Source of the DNA: Chara braunii
Lineage: Eukaryota > Streptophyta > Charophyceae > Charales > Characeae
Length of the DNA: 36,864 nt
Assembly: GCA_003427395.1 (NCBI GenBank)
Contig: BFEA01000027.1
Span: 23,591 to 60,454 of the forward strand
Direction of reading: 5' to 3'
A program made the translations under genes and the position numbers. Position 1 is the first letter of the stretch; each line of letters starts with the position of its first letter. Shown here one piece after another: positions 11,158 to 20,685 of the stretch. The notes under the pieces were generated by a model. It ran no database searches and had not been told where the DNA came from. It worked only from the letters and a program-made list of their open reading frames with translations.

Positions 11158-11215
<58 letters not shown>
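11139..11215. repeat. poly(G) and (GA)n microsatellite
   Basis: About 20 G with one T interruption (11139-11159) run directly into about 27 GA units. The long RE/LS-repeat reading frames here are artefacts of the dinucleotide. Confidence 0.98.
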
Positions 11216-11221
11216 CTAAGG

Positions 11222-11414
11222 TTAAACCACCAGTACATTTCCCAGCCATGTTTTCAAAGGTGCAACTTGCATGCTGCCATAACTTTCGGCCGCCCGAGCA
11301 AATGGCTGGCGGTGCCAGCCTCGCCGGTTCATTCTTTTTGGTGCGCAACTTGTTTCCAGCCCCTGAGAAAAAAAAAAGAAAAAAAAAGGTGCCTTGGAAG
11401 TACTGGTGGTTTTT
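11222..11414. mobile_element. MITE with ACCACCAGTAC termini, copy 1
   Basis: The element starts ACCACCAGTAC at 11226 and ends with the complement GTACTGGTGGT at 11410, 185 bp. TTAA precedes the left end (11222-11225). The right flank is TTTT, not TTAA, so the target duplication is imperfect here. The same termini delimit the copy at 22437-22664, which is flanked by TTAA on both sides. It is non-coding. Confidence 0.75.
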
Positions 11415-11581
11415 AGGCGGTAAAGAACAAGAGTCAACGGCAGCAGTAAGTCCTGGAATTAATCACTGAAACCTTCATTTCCTTGCCTATCTAGGGAGGC
11501 AGACTTCCATCATCATAAACAGTGGAGATTATTGATTTGGCAGCTTCAGGTTTACTTGTGTTCTTTTTTTTTTTTTAACTT

Positions 11582-11782
11582 GTGTTAGTAGACTGGTTTG
11601 AAGAAAAAACGAAAATTAAAATTGCTTGCTTAGCCTAAAAGCCTAAATATCCAGAATCAGATCCTAGCAAAGGGCTATGGCTCCAATGTGGCAACTGTAA
11701 AAGCATGCTAGACGCAAATCGACGAATCTGTGAAGAATGTGGTTATCATCTAAAAAGGAATAGCACAGAAAGAATCAAATAA
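11582..11782 (+). pseudogene. accD: Plastid accD fragment in nuclear DNA (NUPT)
   Basis: Translating from 11582 gives a stretch with DWFEEKTKIK, a stop at 11636-11638, then PESDPSKGLWLQCGNC at 11648 and NRRICEECGYHLKRNSTERI to a stop at 11780. This is the N-terminus and zinc ribbon of the plastid acetyl-CoA carboxylase beta subunit, which makes malonyl-CoA for fatty acid synthesis in the plastid stroma. Plant plastid copies begin with a similar NWFE(D/E)K and carry CxxC...CEECGYHL and ST-ERIE. The two CxxC pairs are complete, 10 residues apart. The carboxyltransferase domain is missing and there is an internal stop, so it is a non-functional plastid insertion. AT-rich codons agree with plastid origin. 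Confidence 0.8.
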
Positions 11783-13291
11783 CTTGGTATGGCCGAAGAT
11801 GACCAAGTACACCTGGAAATATCTGCCGCTGGTATTGTGAGATCCCGCATTTGGGGTGTTGTGTGTTCTGTCTGATCATGTAAGAAATACTAAGAATCTT
11901 GTGTTTGGAGAGATGTGTCCAACACACTGTCAGGCAGTCAATCCCCATTATCCCCCAGCTCAGGGGTGGGCCAATCAATGCTGTCCGCGCTACTTGTTTC
12001 GGCTTCTTATGAGATGGTGGGCCCGGTTCTGAGTAGGTGCAGCCCCTAGCAATAGACTGGAGCATTTAAAAAAACAGGAAACAGAAATGAAGGGATTGCT
12101 TCTTTTTGAAACACAAAAACAAACGAAACAAAGTATGTGCCACAGTATTTGGGCCTGTGCTCCTCAATCTTACTCTGGAAAAGCTCTCCAAGAGGAAATG
12201 ACGCTCCGCGAACGAGGAGGCTTCCTTTTTCTTACGACTGTCGCTGAGGTAAACAAGTTGAAAGCTAACGTGGCAGATGCTGTGCATTTGGGCTCATAAA
12301 TGTAGTTCCTTGAACCACCAGGACCTCGGCCAGGCAAACTTCAGAATCGCACAAGCCATCGGCATGCCGCACTCTTTCAGGAAAGAGTTTTCCTTAGTAG
12401 GGCCAGACGACATCACAATGGCCTCCGGGTAGGAAATGAGGCTCCACAATGTGGCAGCCGTAAGGACCTGCCGAAACACGGTGAGAACACAGCTGATTTC
12501 TGAGTTTTGCCGCCGGAATGAATGCGTTGCTGAGTTTCCCGCTTTTTGCTGAGTTTTCTAAGTCTGTGTATGTGCGCGCTTGCTGGTCTGCGTGCCTGTC
12601 TGAGTGCTTGTCAGCCTGAGTGTGTGTATGGCCCGGCAGGGCACTTGTTGGTTTGGGAGGCCCGTAGGGCTGGTGCTTACCTGTGGCCGCAACTTTGGGG
12701 TTGCAGCGGTGGACAACACTCACGTCACCGAAGGGGTAGCTTAGGGCGCATGATAGGTAATGTAGGCTGTAGGTACTCGAGTAGCAGGTAGGGCGGTACC
12801 ACTCAAGTAGCGGTAGTTGTGTCAGGAACCAGAGGCTGAGCAGAAGAAGACAAAAAAGTTTGTATTTTTAGAGGCCCAGTAGCGGTAGGCTAGGTCTAGG
12901 CGGGTACCAGTCCAAGTAGCCTGAGTCTAGGGCCTGTACGGATGATATCAGAGTCTGCAATGATGTTTCCCTCCAAAAGGAAGGAGGTACCGGTTGCTTG
13001 GAGGCCGCGTGGCCTGGAAGTCACTGCCAAAGAGGCAGGTTGGCCACTATATCTCCAGGAGGGACAAACAGCTCCTCCTTATTTTGCTGCGTGCAAGTTT
13101 GGCGTCACTCTGCTGGAGCAGTACTGGTTGGAAGCAGCGCTGGTGTAGAGCAGCGCTGTGGGAAAGAGGAGCGCCCTGCTCTCCACCTTAGCTATGGTGG
13201 AGGAGCACGGGCTGCAGGAGATGGAAGAAGGGGACTAGGAGAGGGGAGCACCAGGGGTGCTTACCTGGCTATGGTTGATGTCAACGTCATC
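11783..13291. other. No gene seen
   Basis: This is non-coding as far as can be read. Near 12750-12960 there are loose TAGG/GTAGC-rich short repeats. ORFs on both strands are short and uninformative. Confidence 0.4.
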
Positions 13292-13387
13292 ACCTTGATA
13301 GGCACTGCATCTGGAACCTTGATAGGCACTGCATCTGGAACCTTGATAGGCACTGCATCTGGAACCTTGATAGGCACTGCATCTGGA
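13292..13387. repeat. Perfect 24-bp tandem repeat, four units
   Basis: Four identical head-to-tail units begin ACCTTGATAGGCACTGCATC and end TGGA. Their identity implies recent expansion. The open frame over it (LIGTASGT repeated) is a consequence of the 24-bp period. The units are directly adjacent with no spacers, so it is not CRISPR. Confidence 0.98.
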
Positions 13388-13839
13388 AGGCCCCCGTTGG
13401 GGTAGTGCTACTCCAAGAAGCTTTGAGGCAGAGTCAGGCATGGAAGCCTGGAGGAAGAGGCCACAGCTGCTTTGCGTTGTCTTTTGCACGTCAGGACAGG
13501 GCCCTTAGTAGTCCGCCATAGCCTCGGCCTGGATGAAGAAGAGAGAGGAGGGAGGCCATGGCTATGGTGGACCTAAAGTTGTGATGGCGGTAGAAGAGGG
13601 ATCCGGACTTCGATTCTGGTTCAGCCATTCATGATTACTTATACTCTTACTAAAGTGTAAGCCGGGTCTGGTGTAACGCTCCCGCCAGGCCGGGCTTCCA
13701 CTCTTGCGAAAAGGCACGGGACAGGGGGCGCAGGCCCAACAGAAACTCCTACGTGCCATGCACGTCTTGCTTCTGCTGACGTTTGAATACAAATACATAG
13801 CAAGGCAGGGACACAGCATGAAGCCTTGCAGTTCTCTGT

Positions 13840-14345
13840 TTCTTCTGTCTTTCTCTTGGTTTGTGCATGTTGGAAGGGGTCGTTCGAAGCCTCGCCCGCC
13901 ACTCTCCACATGCACAAAAGACAAAAAACATCTCTTTTTTTCCACCTTGCTCCACGACCGTCCACATGCACAAAAGACAAAAAAAAGTCTTGGCAGTGCA
14001 TCTTTCCATGCTCTACACTAGGTCTCGTGCCTCTTTTTTCATGGTTTTCTTGGCCAGTAGCGAGGCCAGGGCCTTTGCACGTTGTTTCTTTTTTTTTCGG
14101 TTGTTTCTACCCTGCTCCACAACCCTCCAGATGCACAAAAGACAAAAAGAAGTTTGGCAGTGTATCTTTTCCATGTTCTAGAGTAGGATTTGTTTCTCTT
14201 TCTTTTTGTGGTTTTCTTGGCCAGTAGCGGGGCCAGGGTCTTTGCTGCACGACTCTCCACATGAGAATGAATCCTCCTCTACAACATGGGAAGATACACC
14301 ACCGATTTCTCTTTAAATTTGTGTTTTGTGCATGTGGGGCACCCA
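13840..14345. repeat. Direct and inverted repeat cluster
   Basis: CACATGCACAAAAGACAAAA recurs near 13908, 13962 and 14130 (one base changed), and its complement occurs near 14318-14340. A weaker complement at about 13845-13870 forms a foldback with the 13908 copy. A longer unit, GGCAGTG-ATCTTT-CCATG through TTTTCTTGGCCAGTAGCG, is duplicated with a period of about 162 bp (13993 and 14155). The short reading frames over it are repeat by-products. Confidence 0.8.
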
Positions 14346-14410
14346 CCCCATGACATGGCCCTCCTCCGTGTTTCATCACATCCCCGCCTCTGGGGTCCGA
14401 CATGTTATTA

Positions 14411-14818
14411 GGGCCTCGCCACACCAGTGTCGAAACCACGATTTTCTATAATTTCTCTTCACCACACAGGCTGTTAAAATTGGAGACCAGAAGAAAATTC
14501 GAAAGTTGTCAGAGAATGCTTCCCGACACCTGTTGTCGAAAGTTCTTGAATCCCCAGCCTGCTACTCCGAAGGTTTCAACAATCCTCAGCTGCGCCGTCG
14601 ACTTCTCTTCGAAATTGGTGAGTGGGCGTGAGGTCGGGATGGACTAGTGCTTGTCGTACCCTCAGGGGCGTTCGTCTTTTTCCATCTTACATTCACAAGT
14701 GCATCCATTCTACAGTGCCGTGTGGCGAAGGGGGGGTTTCTGGCGAAAAATCGTTTGGCGAAAAATGTCTGACAGGTGGTGAAAACGAAAGGTTCTCGAC
14801 ACTGGTTTGGCGAGGCCC
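14411..14818. mobile_element. Tourist-like MITE (PIF/Harbinger type)
   Basis: A 408-bp element has 23-bp terminal inverted repeats (14411-14433 and 14796-14818) with one mismatch, starting GGGCCTCGCC. It is flanked by a perfect TTA direct repeat (14408-14410, 14819-14821). A 3-bp TTA duplication with G-rich 5' ends is the hallmark of Tourist/PIF-Harbinger MITEs, mobilised in trans by a Harbinger transposase. No transposase is encoded, as expected for a MITE. The intact duplication and near-identical ends point to a fairly recent insertion. Confidence 0.85.
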
Positions 14819-14909
14819 TTACTAATTAATGTTTGAATAAGAGAGGAGGAGATGAGGAGGAGTTGGGTGGCAAAGAAGGGGGAATTATCATTGGTCTTTT
14901 GCTGGTGTA

Positions 14910-14953
14910 CATCTTCTTCTTCTTCTTCTTCTTCTTCTTTCTCTCTCTCTCTC
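14910..14953. repeat. (TTC)n-(CT)n microsatellite
   Basis: About nine CTT units pass into about six CT units. Confidence 0.95.
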
Positions 14954-15377
14954 CTCTCAAGTTCATTCATTTCTTCTGCAATTGGACGGCATTGTACTTT
15001 CTCGTGAATTTGCACTTCGAAATTGGCCAGGATCGTAACACAGCCCAAACATTTCCAAATGCCCTGCTGGTACCCTGGTGGCTACAAGGAAGGATCATGG
15101 ACATCTTTCGGCTGAGGCACGGCGAAATGCTCGTAAATCATCAGTGAATGGCCCCAGCCTTGCAGTATTTTGTTCATCACCAACTGCGATATTTTTGGGG
15201 CTCGAGGAAGGCCCGGTAGTGCAACGGGCGGGTAATGCCCTGGGCCCACTGGAAAAGGGCAAATGCACTTGTGGATTTCCACCGGGTTCAAGCTCACGGC
15301 CCTTTGAGTGGAAACACAGTGAGAGAGTACTCACACTACCACTTTTCCTCCTCTTCTCAGGACATGACTGCGGTCAG

Positions 15378-15540
15378 AATCTAGAAGATCTATACGGTAT
15401 AAGACACAGACGCACGGCTGCAGGTTCGTTGGTCATGATCTAAAGACGCCCTCAGCTAGGAACATACCTGGAAGATCTATATGGTATAAGACGCAGACGC
15501 ACAAGTGCAGGCTCCTTGGTCAGAATCCGAAGAAGGCTGG
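15378..15540. repeat. About 88-bp tandem duplication
   Basis: GAAGATCTATA-GGTATAAGAC-CAGACGCAC through TTGGTCA-ATC occurs at about 15382 and again at about 15470 with roughly 10 percent difference. Confidence 0.8.
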
Positions 15541-16346
15541 TACACACGTACAAAACGGCGAGAGAAAGAAAAATGCACACAAGGTGACTGGAAACTCCCA
15601 AGGGTCTGAAGCGGAAAAGAAGCTGGTACGCAGAGCAGCAGTAATCGGCCCACAGAGCCAGATCACTCCACTGAATGCAGAGCATTGGACACAGCCCTGT
15701 CCAACGTGAGGTGTCAAAATATCGACAAAATAGCAGTTGTTTTTCAAGGGGGGGGTTCGCAGTGACGTGGATCCTACGGAGGCAAAACAAAAAAAGAGAC
15801 AACTGCGCCTGTGACTGTGACTGCTGCACAGTTTCGAATTCGCAGGAATAACAGTCCACTGCAAGCTTGGGCGAAGACCAGTTCGAAACTGCAAGAAAAA
15901 CAGTAAGGTGGGAGCACGAGGGCCTACCGGTTCAGTAATCCACAAATAACGGGAGGTGGCGGTCGTGTTTTTTTTTTTTTGCGCGCGCGCGCCTGCCACA
16001 GCCGAGCTGTGTAGGCCACACCCGTGGCCTGGCCTGGGAGCAGTTACCGGTAGCAGGCCCTCCTGTTTTTGGCTCTTTTCCCTAGGGTTGTGGCCTAGGC
16101 ATCTTGGCCTTCGTGCCTGCCACGGGCATGGCCTAGACATCTGAGTCGGCCGTGGCCAAGACATCTCGGCCATGGCCCAGCCACGGGTGTGGCCTAGACA
16201 GTGCGGTCGTGGCATAAGCGAGTGCGGAACAAAAAGAAAAAAAGCCACGACCGCCACCTCCCGTTTTTGCCAATTACTGAACCGGTAGGCCGTCGTGCTC
16301 CCACCTTACTGTTTTTCTTGCAGTTTCGAACTGGTCTTCGCCCAAG

Positions 16347-17251
16347 TGAAACGGTATTCACCAGTTCGCAGTAGCGAATGCAGATCCCAGGGCTCGATCC
16401 CTGGTTCCCCGTCTTACCTGTGTACAGTACCAGTGTCAACCCGTAGACTTGAGCCTGCGACCTGTAGGACCGCCAGTGGTAGGTAGGTTTTCGTAGGTCA
16501 CAGGGTAGAAGGGAATCGAACAGTAGACCTGTAGGGTAGGAGTCTAGACAGTTCCGAAGTCGTAGCTGTAGGATGCCTGAAGGGTCAAGGTCGTAGCTGC
16601 TACTCACCTGAAGGGGCAAAGTCGTAGCTGCCACAGTACCAAAAGGCCAAGTCAGAGGTTTCTGGAAGTGGCCTTTCGGAGTGAGCCTGCGTTGAACAGA
16701 GGCAAGTGGTCAAGTGGTGGTAGGCCACCCCGCTGACTCAACAGTCCCAGTTAGGCAGTCCGGTCCTATCCAGCAAGTACCGTCTGGGACTGTGTGCACC
16801 AAGGGCCAAGGGACACAGGGCAGACCAACGCAGCGCAGAAGTATAAATCAAGAGGCTGCGTCCAGCCATTCATTCATTCCTGCGGAAGCCATGCGGAAGC
16901 GCTGCCTCAGCAGCTTGTGCGAGGAGGTCTGCAGAGGGCCCGAAGACGAAGTGGGCGAGCGTGACATATCGTAGCCATAGCGGTAGGGTAGTGGCGACCA
17001 TAGCCGCCATAGCTGTAGCTTAGGGGAAGAGCGTGTGTACTGTGTGTATGTTCAGAGTGTTGCGTGTGGGACATCCAGGGTGATCCAGAGTGCGAACAGT
17101 GAGTTGTGTGGGCGCACAACCGCCATAGCTAATTGGAAGAGAACTCTTATTTGGTCACGATATCTTTGAGTACTGTGTGGGCGCATGTCGCCAGTTTGCT
17201 GTATTGCTGTTTGCATGCATGACAAGTGGGAATAAGTCGAGTCTGATTGCA
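16347..17251. mobile_element. Probable solo LTR, 905 bp, TG...CA
   Basis: This segment splits the right arm of the inverted repeat. It starts TGAAACGG, ends ATTGCA and is flanked by CAAG on both sides (16343-16346, 17252-17255). The left arm preserves the empty site with a single CAAG. TG...CA ends with a 4-bp target duplication and a TATAAATC box at 16842 are what an LTR shows. One LTR with no internal region suggests a solo LTR left by recombination. Inside, GTCGTAGCTG starts three 31-bp units (16559, 16590, 16621), and CCAGGGCTCGATCCCTGG near 16387 can form a T-arm-like hairpin. Confidence 0.7.
16842..16849 (+). promoter_or_regulatory. TATA box of the putative LTR
   Basis: TATAAATC lies 495 bp into the 905-bp TG...CA segment, leaving about 400 bp for R and U5. 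This is a usual position for an LTR promoter, and it would give transcription on the plus strand. Confidence 0.45.
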
Positions 17252-17562
17252 CAAGCTTGCAGTGGACTGTTATTCCTGCGAATTCGAAACTGTGCAGCAG
17301 TCACAGGCGCAGTTATTTCAAAAAACATTATGCACATCGATGATGTTTTTTGTGATTTGGGAAAAACTAATCAGCAATGTCGGAATATGACCTGAACCTG
17401 TGAGAAAATCGCGGGAAACAGGTCCGAAACGCTTTTCAGAGTCAGGTGCTGCCTGGTAGTAGGAAGAACAGTATAAAAAGGAACGCCGAGGGTGAACTCG
17501 GCAAGCAGTCTGAGTGAGGCAGGAGTAGGAGGACTGTTAGAAGCGCAGTGCGGCTGCGCTGG

Positions 17563-17667
17563 CTACAATGTAATTTGTTTCACGATATGTAAAACTGCTA
17601 CAATGTAATTTGTTTCACGATATGTAGAACTGCTACAATGTAATTTGTTTCACGAAATGTAAAACTC
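17563..17667. repeat. 35-bp tandem repeat, three units
   Basis: CTACAATGTAATTTGTTTCA starts units at 17563, 17598 and 17633. The three differ by only a few bases. A TATAAAAAGG box lies about 90 bp upstream (17471), so this could be part of another decayed LTR. Confidence 0.95.
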
Positions 17668-17706
17668 CAACTTGAAGTTACATTGTCTTTACAAAGTCTC
17701 ATGACT

Positions 17707-18463
17707 GCGGTCAGATACATCCAGCACAAAGGGAAAACAAAGTGGCAGGGATCTATCTTGCTTTTTCTTTTTTTTTTCTTTTTTTTTCGTTTTTCATTTG
17801 GATTTGCTGACAAAACATTCCCCTTCTTACAGCCCTTGGAGAGGCTGGGGCCATGAGAGTGTGCCCACAGTATCATCTTACTGACTCATCCTGATCCTGG
17901 GATGCAAGTGCGGTCAGATACATCCAGCACAAAAGAAAACGGACATGGGGAACCTTGTTTTCTTTCTGTCTTTTTTGAAGTTTTTTCCTTTTTCATTTGA
18001 TTTGCTTACAAAGCACTCCCCTTCCAGCAAGCAGCCACTTGGTTGTGCACGCAAGTGGCATTCAGGAGGTCACGGGTTCAATCCCCACCGACTGCCTGGG
18101 CACACTTGCTGGCAACCAGCTGAGATAGTTGGCTTGCTCCCCCCCGTCGTTATTGGTAGGGTCTTCCGCCATCACAGGTATTGGGGGGGGGGGGCGCTGG
18201 CTGTAGAAACTGCTGTCACTCAATGGGGGCGGGGGAAGTAGATGGGAGGTGCAGCTACCACTGGAGGCCCCACCCTAATCCCTGGCCACTGCTGATTAGG
18301 GCAGGGGGCAACATGCATCCTCTTGATTGTGAGAGGTAGCTACGCTTGCAGGATTCCCCTGTATAGGCTTAGGAATAGTGGTAGGTAGCTAGTGAAAGGT
18401 GGCCCTTTGAGAGGCTGGGGCCATGACAGCGTGCTCCCACTATCACTTTTCTGAGTCATCCCA
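17707..18463. repeat. About 190-bp tandem duplication, second copy split by a SINE
   Basis: Copy 1 (17707-17893) runs from GCGGTCAGATACATCCAGCA to GACTCATCC. Copy 2 begins with the same sequence at 17910, breaks off at about 18025, and resumes at 18401 (CCCTTTGAGAGGCTGGGGCC) to about 18463. The 375 bp between are foreign and carry tRNA-like boxes. Confidence 0.85.
18026..18400 (+). mobile_element. tRNA-derived SINE, copy 1
   Basis: Inserted in the second copy of the duplication above. Its head contains an A-box-like GCCACTTGGTTG near 18034 and a B box GGTTCAATCCC at 18075-18085, the internal RNA polymerase III promoter of tRNA-derived SINEs. The core ACGCAAGTGGCATTCA is shared with the minus-strand copies at 28.8 and 29.1 kb. 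The 3' part is not tRNA-like and has a run of G. A clear target duplication was not found. SINEs use the RT of a partner LINE. Confidence 0.7.
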
Positions 18464-18719
18464 GCCGGTCACATACTCAGGAACTCCAACGCACGTGGGA
18501 TGGTTTCAATCTGCCTCGACAAGCAGGGCGCGTTCTCACCAGATTCACACAGCTCGCGCACATTCCGAAGTTCGCACTGAACGCCAGGAACGTCACCAGG
18601 CCTAGCGAACCGGTAAGCTGCATGAGTCTTCAGACCAGCATCTTGAAGGCGACCGAACATCTGAAGGTACGAAACAGGAGTCCACCAAACATAGATCCAT
18701 GCCTCTCGACCGACAACTC

Positions 18720-20008
18720 CAACTGCGATGCATGGCCCGATGGGCAAATCAGAGGCTGGGCCAAGCAGTTCGAGCCTTGAGGGACTTGTGCTTGCGCCTA
18801 TAGACCACAACGGAGGTGACACTACTGTTTTATGCCCAGTTCTCTACAGATTTGGCTTCGGCAAGACTTTCCTCAAAAGCAAGGGAGATTTTCATGACGG
18901 GGGATTGGAAAGCAAGCATCGGTCAATGGTTACCAACGGGCAAGCTGGGGAGGACGTACGTTTCACCGGAGGACTGTGATTCAGAACAGCGGAGACCGAT
19001 AGCCCCAGCCTGCTCGAACCCCGCTGCACTCGCTCAGAAGCGAGCCTCTCGTGCTTTTTTTTCTTTACTCACCAGACTCTCCACTGACCAGCATTTTCAC
19101 ATCATTGCGACTGGCATCAACTGACTTGACAGAATCCGGATGTACAGAGATGATTGGAAGAAGGTGCTATGATGTTAAGGAAATGTTTTCGAGCATTCCA
19201 CACCCTACGGTTAGGATTGCAGTAGTACTCAGATTACTGTATATGTTCCATGGACAGGGTTGGAATTATGTGGCCACCACATCTGTTAGGTGGAAGACAT
19301 TCTTTCTGTCCAGAAGGAAGAAGTGGGAGGAAGGATATTCCAAGATAGATTTTGATAAAATTTTACAGTTGGTAAACTACGACCTAGACCACGCCTTTAT
19401 CTCTGCGGAGGCCACGTAACACGGCAGGTGGGGGGAATTCCCATGGGAAAGACCACTAGTCCTGTTCTAGCCACGGTTACATGTGCTATCGCTGAAATGC
19501 AGTTTTTAGATTCACCACTGGGTAGTGACAGGAAGCTCATTCATGGATGGAGGATTGTCGATGATGTTTCAATAGTGGTTGGCCATAGGGATAGTCGCAC
19601 ACACCACAATGATGCCATAGACATCATCCGACGGTTTGACGACATGTATGGCCAGAACCTGACGCTCGTGCAGAAGGATACAGGAGCGAATGTCTGGAAC
19701 TTCATCGAGGGCAAGCTCATTGTAATGGGGGAACCAATACAATTGCATTTCGCGAACGAAACGAGGAACATGTCGTTGCTTTGGTTAGAGCATGCAAGAT
19801 TATCAGTCGTACACTGAGAAAGCTGTCAAAGAAGGCAATTCTCTCGGCCACTTTGAAGAGGGGATTTGGGCAACATCAACATCACCGGTCCTTTCCATCG
19901 GTTCCCTGGCATACGCGATCGTGGAGGCTCGCCTCCGGGGTTATAACCCGGAGGTTTGTCTTGGGGCCTTGGCGAGTTGGCCAAGGAAACAGAAAACGAG
20001 GAGGTAGG
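18720..20008 (+). pseudogene. Divergent reverse transcriptase relic (copy 2)
   Basis: Four plus-strand frames join into one RT-like protein. 18816-19124 holds the N-terminal region (PIAPACSNPAALAQKRASRAF). 19128-19419 carries motif A CYDVKEMFSSIPH, with the catalytic aspartate at 19171, and an Arg/Lys-rich spacer (FFLSRRKKWEEGYSKIDFD). 19428-19817 carries motif B GGIPMGKTTSPVLATVTCA, motif C WRIVDDVSIVV with DD at 19560-19565, and a motif-D-like TGANVWNFIEGKLIVMG. 19792-20007 is a C-terminal domain (QDYQSYTEKAVKEG, RLRGYNPEVCLGALASW). GxPMG in motif B and the layout match copy 1 at 6376-7258 and recall Penelope-like RTs. No GIY-YIG, AP or restriction-like endonuclease is seen. A stop near 18785 and frameshifts near 19126, 19420 and 19790 make it a pseudogene, though the key residues are intact. 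Confidence 0.65.
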
Positions 20009-20685
20009 CATGCTGTTTGAGGGGTTTGGAAGGCTGTTCAAAGGTAGGTAGGCAAAGCAGAAATTTGGACGAGCCTCTTTCTCTTTTTTTTCTCTCTTTT
20101 TCTTATGTAGAGTGGGAGCTAGGCACTTAATCTTCTTCAGGGAGTTCGTAGCGATCAGTACCGGAGCCCTCGGATGGAGGATTTTACAGAGAGCACCAGC
20201 TAGCTCTCATTTTGAGTGACTTCCATCCCAGTCGATCTTAGTTTTCCGTTCCCTCGTCCACGGAACCAATGTAAAGAATTGTTTTCAATTTTGCCCCATG
20301 GAAACGTACATAGCGCCTGGGGGGGAAAAAAAAATGCAGGTTGTCCCGCATGGAATCGAACCATCTTGAAGGGGATTTATAAAACTGTTTTCATTTTCAA
20401 AATTTAATTAGAGTTTTATGAACTTTTATCTTTAACTTTATATCTTTATTTTCAACGTACACTTTTGTATTTATCTATGATGCGAATTCGGGGGCATGCC
20501 TTTGTGACGCATGGGAAGGTATGCAGCGGCTATATAATTTTTGTTTCAATTTCGTCACACGGGAACGCACGCATCCGGGTTTTTTCCCACCTACGAATAG
20601 TGCTATCTTGGAGGATTTAGGAGACAATATTGCAGACGCATGAACACTATGTACAAGGGTAGATGGGGGTAGACATAGGACGATG
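20009..20685. other. No gene seen
   Basis: This is AT-rich non-coding DNA. TTTCAATTT-G-C-C-GGAACG-AC occurs twice about 260 bp apart, a weak duplication. GGTTCGATTCC, a perfect B-box sequence, is on the minus strand near 20350 but has no A box at the right distance. Confidence 0.4.

Larger units (their letters stand above)
15801..17314. repeat. Long inverted repeat, right arm split by insertion
   Basis: The left arm at 15801-15967 is contiguous. Its inner part, 15866-15967, is the reverse complement of 16246-16346. Its outer part, 15801-15865, is the reverse complement of 17256-17314, less a 6-bp GTGACT duplication. The right arm is therefore the mirror of the left but interrupted between 16346 and 17256. 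The 278-bp centre holds poly(T), (GC)n and three GTGGCC-AGACAT-like repeats. It is a large foldback element or palindromic duplication with no coding sequence. Confidence 0.9.

Noticed and set aside
10714-11469. Frames with long SLSLSL or REREREREREREREREK-like stretches
   Set aside because: Translation of the (GA)n microsatellite, not protein coding.
13292-13387. CRISPR-like array of four 24-bp repeats
   Set aside because: The units are directly adjacent with no unique spacers, and the window is eukaryotic. It is a tandem minisatellite.
13562-14439. Several 100-130 codon frames on both strands
   Set aside because: They follow the direct and inverted repeats in this cluster and change with each unit; not genes.
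15520-16257. 245-codon minus-strand frame
   Set aside because: It runs through the arm and centre of the inverted repeat, and its sequence is GC-repeat driven. It is an unsupported shadow frame.
16380-16410. tRNA gene on the plus strand (CCAGGGCTCGATCCCTGG T-arm-like hairpin)
   Set aside because: There is no A box or matching acceptor stem, and it lies within the putative solo LTR.
18469-18822. 117-codon minus-strand frame
   Set aside because: It is antisense to the N-terminal part of the RT relic and the upstream SINE flank, with no domain of its own.
20340-20375. tRNA gene on the minus strand (perfect GGTTCGATTCC)
   Set aside because: The T-arm pairs for only four bases and no A box or acceptor stem is found upstream. 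Probably a tRNA or SINE relic, or chance.
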